From Bacteroides sp. (lineage in GTDB: Bacteria > Bacteroidota > Bacteroidia > Bacteroidales > Bacteroidaceae), in the NCBI GenBank assembly GCA_019414725.1, contig DXLM01000060.1, positions 1,498-19,508 on the forward strand: a DNA stretch of 18,011 bases, read 5' to 3'. The notes below the pieces were generated by a model. The model was not told where the DNA came from. It did no database searches and worked only from the letters and a program-made list of their open reading frames with translations. Shown one piece after another: positions 14,568 to 18,011 of the stretch; position 1 is the first letter of the stretch; each line of letters begins with the position of its first letter. A program made the translations under genes and the position numbers.

Positions 14568-15768
14568 TCATAGCAATTCTTCTATAGCCTCCGTTATTTC
14601 CTTGTCGGTTTTTCCCATGCCATATCCTCGGATGACTTTCCGTATAATCCGTTCTTTATCCAAAATAAAAAAGTACGGAGCCGCCCCACCCGTCCGGTAA
14701 TCTTCTATCACTTTATCATCTCCATCCAAAAACATATAATTCAATTCCTTTCTCTTTGCATAATTCTGAAGTGAATGCATCCGGCTCCAACTTTCAATGG
14801 CTACCAATTCAAAATCTTCTTCTTGGTACTTTCTTTTCAGTTCTTTCAGAAAAGGGATAGAAGCCTGGCAAGCTCCACAGCCTATTCCTGTTATATTTAC
14901 CAAGATGACCTTACTTTTCAAATCACTCAATGACACGGGACGCTCCTTTATATCATTCAATGTCCATTCTGGTGCTTTCTTACCCGTCAGATTAGCGGCC
15001 ATATTCCTGGAAGGAGCGCCATAATCATATTTTTTTGTTTCATAACCTTGCGGAACATAATCGAAAACATCAAACCTGTCAATTGTTTCTTTGTTTATTT
15101 CCACATTACAGCAAGTTTCCACCGATATATTATGGGACATCGCTCTCCGTTTCTTATAAGGCAAACCATTCGACTTGTGAATCCACAGTTCATAAATAGA
15201 GGTCGGCTCTACATAAAAAGGAGGTGGAGGCATGTGATAAGCTTTACCAAAGAACTCCACTTGTGTATCTTCGTTTATGACAAGTTTAAAATGAAAATAA
15301 TCCCCACAATCTTCCAATGTGGTAACTATGCTGTCTTCTGTTTCCAAAGCATACCTGACAATATTCTTGCAATAATTAAAGAAAGGTGGGGTCAACGGTC
15401 TGAAAGGTAACGGTCTGGTGGTAAAATTATCGATTTTTATTTCCTTGACAGCATGATTCACCAACACACGTACTTCACCATTATAACCGAATTGGAACTC
15501 TTTACCATCATCTGTTCCCAAATTCACAAAACTTGCCCCTATCGTAGAATCAGCCGGATCATCGAACTCTTTCACTATATATTTTCTAATACTGGAAGGA
15601 ATTGTATCACCAGGATTCCAGACTTCGCTCTCTACTTTATACGTTGCTGACTTAATCTGCTCTAAATTATCCAACACCTTTTTCAAATACTCTCTCTTGT
15701 CATCTTGGCCATTCACCACATACACCGGCAATAACAAGAGAAAAAAATAAAACAGCTTTTGTTCTCAT
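14568..15768 (-). pseudogene. Secreted TlpA-like thiol-disulfide oxidoreductase, frameshifted in its signal peptide
   Basis: The body (stop at 14568) is open up to a TGA at 15767-15765. The ATG at 15768 is in another frame and stops after 22 codons. Removing one T from the T7 run (A7 at 15741-15747 on the plus strand) joins them into a 399-residue protein starting MRTKAVLFFLLLLPVYVVNG, a good Sec signal. Without that change the only nearby initiator is a TTG at 15737, with no ribosome site and a lost N-region. In restored numbering, residues about 30-240 resemble a LolA-like fold (YELWIHKSNGLPYK); about 260-399 are a thioredoxin-like domain with active-site Cys-Gly-Ala-Cys (C297, C300) and the expected cis-proline in GGAAPYFF. 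It probably acts on periplasmic disulfides; its target is unknown. It is divergent from the membrane regulator. Sequencing error, real decay and phase variation are all possible. Confidence 0.75.
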
Positions 15769-15791
15769 ACGTTTCTTGCTTTTATTGATTC

Positions 15792-15848
15792 GCAAAATAT
15801 TTTGCTGACGCAAAGAAGAAGAAAAGCCTGTATCTCTGCAAAATATTT
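15792..15848. repeat. GCAAAATATTT direct repeats, the first inside a 14-bp palindrome
   Basis: GCAAAATATTT occurs at 15792-15802 and 15838-15848, 46 bp apart. The first copy extends to the perfect palindrome GCAAAATATTTTGC at 15792-15805. On the minus strand each contains an ATATTTTGC core loosely like a -7 element, so they may be promoter parts for the TlpA-like gene or protein sites. Confidence 0.45.
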
Positions 15849-15895
15849 ATCTGAACTCTTTCTGAATTTTCTCCTTTTTCAGAAAAAGATCAGAT
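15849..15895. promoter_or_regulatory. Symmetric four-half-site operator candidate
   Basis: ATCTGAACTCTTTCTGAA (15849-15866) and its near-complement at 15878-15895 form an inverted repeat matching at 16 of 18 positions around 11 nt. Each arm is itself a tandem pair of TCTGA spaced 11 bp: 15850 and 15861 in one direction, 15879 and 15890 (as TCAGA) in the other. Direct repeats about one helical turn apart suit OmpR-type winged helices, the DNA-binding domain of the neighbouring gene. The site sits just upstream of that gene's promoter. Use by that protein is inference. Confidence 0.45.
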
Positions 15896-15924
15896 AAAAC
15901 ACCTGTTTTTTCCTTAACGTTATT

Positions 15925-15932
15925 TACTTTTG
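15925..15932 (+). promoter_or_regulatory. -7 element of the membrane regulator gene
   Basis: TACTTTTG is an exact TAnnTTTG match, 17 nt before the ATG at 15950, implying a very short leader. No clear TTTG lies at -33, only a T-run near 15905-15910, which fits a promoter that needs an activator bound at the adjacent operator candidate. Confidence 0.45.
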
Positions 15933-15949
15933 CATTCAAAATTCATACG

Positions 15950-16914
15950 ATGAAAAGGGCAAAAACACACATTATCTTATTTATGGCAGTCACCATCACC
16001 GTTCTATATACTGTTTATATCGCTTTTCATAATAGTGCCGAACGAGTGAATACCCAAATAGACCACGCTTTCAAATCCGCCATTACGGAAGATTACAATG
16101 AAAGACTTGCCTACATCAGAGCTATTATCATCCCGAACCTACAAACTGGGATATAAAAATGTATACTATCGCTCCCAGCCTACACCAAAAAGTAAAAAGC
16201 TACACCATAAGAACCAGACAAGGAAAAACAATCTATACTTTTAAAGACAGTCTGGACGAGCAGACCGCCAAACGTATGCTGAACCAATACATTCTATCCC
16301 AACTAAAACCCATAAAGCCCGATGAGTTAAATGCAACCTTTAGAAAAATATTATCCGATCATGGCATAACCGGCAGGACCGGAACTATTTATTATAACAA
16401 ATCCATTTCCCAACACAGCGACCAAAGTTCTGCAATTCCCCGAACGGCATACAATACTCCCCGATACATAGTAGATATCACCCAGAACATCAAGGTACAA
16501 GCATGGGTAAACTATGACTTCAAAACTATTTTACGACACATAGACAACACACTCTTTTGGCTCATCGGACAATTGATGATTCTTATTTTCATACTCATTT
16601 TTCTTAAAAAGGAAAAGGATACTCAAACACTCCTTACCCGTATGAACATAGACATGGAGAAACAAGAGTTGTATATAGGAAACAAAAAGTGCAACATTCA
16701 GAAATTAGACCTCACCTTACTAAATATGCTTTATGAAAAAGCAGGAACTTGCGTAAGCCGTGAAGAAATAAAAAAGAGTTTCTGGCCTACGGATGATAAT
16801 GCCAATGAAAAAATAGATGCACACATCAAATCAATCCGGAAAGTTTTAAAAGAATTCCAAGAATATAAATTAATAACAGTCAGAGGAAAGGGTTATTATC
16901 TACGTATTCCATAA
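15950..16914 (+). pseudogene. Membrane-spanning one-component regulator with OmpR-type winged helix, apparently frameshifted
   Basis: The first frame (15950-16156) codes for 68 residues: TM helix at about 8-27, then an extracytoplasmic start. It stops early. A second frame has an ATG at 16159 and runs 251 residues to 16914, but its protein-like sequence continues upstream of that ATG as YHPEPTNWDIK. Adding one base at about 16121-16124 joins both into 321 residues without loss. The joined protein has TM1, an extracytoplasmic domain of roughly 170 residues reminiscent of Bacteroides histidine-kinase sensors (ATFRKILSDHGI), TM2 (LFWLIGQLMILIFILIFL), and a cytoplasmic winged helix ending VRGKGYYLRIP. 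There is no kinase or receiver domain. It probably reads a periplasmic signal and controls the divergent TlpA-like gene. The second frame could also be translated alone, lacking TM1. Confidence 0.7.
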
Positions 16915-17004
16915 TCCAGATTCCAGGCATTCTTTTAAAACAATATCCGCTAAATCATCTTTCCGAAAAAGCCTGTTTCTATTTTATTTCCTCCTTTTTT
17001 TATG

Positions 17005-17012
17005 TATATTTG
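17005..17012 (+). promoter_or_regulatory. -7 element of the MBL-fold gene
   Basis: TATATTTG followed by CGG is an exact TAnnTTTG match, about 55 nt before the start codon. The -33 region is only T-rich. A transcript start near 17019 is predicted. Confidence 0.45.
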
Positions 17013-17067
17013 CGGCTCTTTTAACACAAAAAACGTGGGGATTCACTAGAATTGGGAGAGCAACAAA

Positions 17068-17871
17068 ATGAAAATCAAATTTATAAGTCTCGCAAGCGGA
17101 AGTAGCGGCAACTGCTATTTTCTCGGAACAGACAGATATGGCATATTGGTGGATGCAGGCATTGGCATCCGTACAATAAAAAAAACATTAAAAGAACTTG
17201 GAATCGGACTGGATATCATCCGGGCAGTATTCATAACACACGATCATGCCGACCACATCAAAGCAGTAGGGCATTTAGGAGAGAAATTTGGAATTCCTGT
17301 TTACTCCACTCCGGAAGTACATGCAGGAATCAACAAAAGTTATTGCATGACCGAGAAATTATCGACCTGCGTACACTATCTGCACAAAGGTGAGACAATG
17401 GAATTGGAAGATTTCGCAATTACTGCCTTTGAAGTGCCTCACGACGGAACTGACAATGTAGGCTATTGCATGAATATAGACGGTAAAATATTTTCTTTCC
17501 TTACTGACTTGGGGCATATCACCCCCACTGCCGCCGAATATATATGTAAAGCAAACTATTTGGTATTGGAAGCAAATTACGATGAAGAGATGTTGAAAAT
17601 GGGACCTTATCCCCAATATTTAAAAGAACGTATTGCCGGGCCTAATGGACATATGAGTAACCGCGAAACCGCCGATTTTTTGGCAGAAAATATCAATGAA
17701 AGTCTTAAATACATTTGGCTTTGTCATCTTAGCAAAGACAATAACCACCCCGAACTGGCATACAAGACAGTAGAACTCTCACTACGAAACAAAGGGGTTA
17801 TCGTCGGCAAAGATGTGCAAGTCATTGCTTTAAAGCGGAATACACCTTCAGATGTTTATGAGTTTGAATAA
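17068..17871 (+). CDS. YycJ/WalJ-like metallo-beta-lactamase-fold hydrolase
   Basis: A 267-residue cytoplasmic protein of the usual length for this family. It begins with the family's characteristic SLASGSSGNCYFLG at 7-20. The metal-binding motif THDHADH spans 57-63, with His58, His60, Asp62 and His63. Later parts include LTDLGHITP, ANYDEEML, GPNGHMSN and CHLSKDNNHPELA, all placed as expected for the metal site and its surroundings. Family members have been linked to 5'-3' exonuclease activity and, in Firmicutes, to cell-wall control; no WalK/WalR neighbours are present here, so the cellular role is open. GGGAGAG lies about 8 nt before the ATG and supports the start. A tRNA gene follows on the same strand with its own promoter. 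Confidence 0.88.
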   Translation: MKIKFISLASGSSGNCYFLGTDRYGILVDAGIGIRTIKKTLKELGIGLDIIRAVFITHDHADHIKAVGHLGEKFGIPVYSTPEVHAGINKSYCMTEKLSTCVHYLHKGETMELEDFAITAFEVPHDGTDNVGYCMNIDGKIFSFLTDLGHITPTAAEYICKANYLVLEANYDEEMLKMGPYPQYLKERIAGPNGHMSNRETADFLAENINESLKYIWLCHLSKDNNHPELAYKTVELSLRNKGVIVGKDVQVIALKRNTPSDVYEFE

Positions 17872-17905
17872 ATTTCGATGAAAAGGTAAAAAAATGGTGC
17901 AAAAT

Positions 17906-17937
17906 GTTGGATGTTTAAAAGAAAACACCTACCTTTG
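17906..17937 (+). promoter_or_regulatory. tRNA-Lys promoter
   Basis: TACCTTTG at 17930-17937 is an exact -7 match, with GTTG at 17906-17909 as a -33 element and a 20-bp spacer. The start would be near 17944, about 16 nt before the mature tRNA. Confidence 0.55.
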
Positions 17938-17959
17938 CAACCGCAAATCAGAAATGAAT

Positions 17960-18011
17960 GCACTCTTAGCTCAGTTGGTAGAGCAACTGACTCTTAATCA
18001 GTGGGTCCAGG
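17960..18011 (+). tRNA. tRNA-Lys (anticodon CTT), 3' end outside the window
   Basis: The sequence folds as acceptor GCACTCT, D-arm GCTCAGTTGGTAGAGC, and anticodon stem ACTGA/TCAGT around loop CTCTTAA. That puts CTT at positions 34-36, so the tRNA reads AAG lysine codons. The window ends in the variable/T-arm region, leaving 52 nt of about 73-76. Further tRNA genes may follow. Confidence 0.93.

Noticed and set aside
17882..17936. AAAGGTA/TACCTTT inverted repeat downstream of the MBL-fold gene
   Set aside because: The arms are 7 bp with a 41-nt loop, and the right arm is explained by the tRNA -7 element. No terminator could be supported.
1..18011. CRISPR arrays, insertion sequences, integrase or phage genes
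   Set aside because: No regularly spaced repeats, transposase motifs or attachment-site duplications were seen. The window reads as ordinary chromosomal metabolism apart from the frameshifted pair.

Overview
The window looks like a chromosomal segment of a gut Bacteroidales species, most likely Bacteroides or Phocaeicola. The basis is the repeated Bacteroides-type promoter pattern (TTTG-like -33, TAnnTTTG -7), weak Shine-Dalgarno sequences, moderate GC, and Bacteroidetes-style fused cobalamin genes. The species is inference.

Region 1 (1-6754, + strand): about 500 bp without a clear gene, holding a good promoter and a structured leader of roughly 175 nt. Then come four closely packed two-domain genes: cbiH-cbiC, cbiE-cbiT, cbiG-cbiF and cbiJ-cbiD. 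With cbiL (10102-10830, +) they cover every ring-contraction, methylation, reduction and rearrangement step from cobalt-precorrin-2 to cobyrinate. CbiG and CbiD place this in the anaerobic, early-cobalt route. No cobalt chelatase, amidase or nucleotide-loop gene is in the window.

Region 2 (6776-9998, - strand): a btuF-btuC-btuD-like ABC importer operon (lipoprotein binding protein, FecCD permease, ATPase with a C-terminal extension). It lies between the large cob operon and cbiL, so corrinoid is the likeliest cargo. The operon converges on cbiJ-cbiD and diverges from cbiL.

Region 3 (10793-14563): a small two-helix membrane protein with a PH-like tail, overlapping the end of cbiL antisense. 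Next is the divergent hexuronate pair uxaB (-) and uxaC (+), read from back-to-back overlapping promoters. A perfect 17-bp inverted repeat terminates uxaC and the gene facing it.

Region 4 (14568-16914): a divergent pair that stands out. One gene encodes a secreted protein with a TlpA-like thioredoxin domain. The other encodes a membrane-spanning regulator with a sensor-like extracytoplasmic domain joined directly to an OmpR-type winged helix. Each is interrupted by one apparent single-base indel, and the space between holds a symmetric array of four TCTGA half-sites that looks like an operator. This is the best candidate for a poorly described system here.

Region 5 (17068-18011): an intact YycJ/WalJ-type metallo-beta-lactamase-fold gene, then the first 52 nt of a tRNA-Lys(CTT) cut by the window edge.
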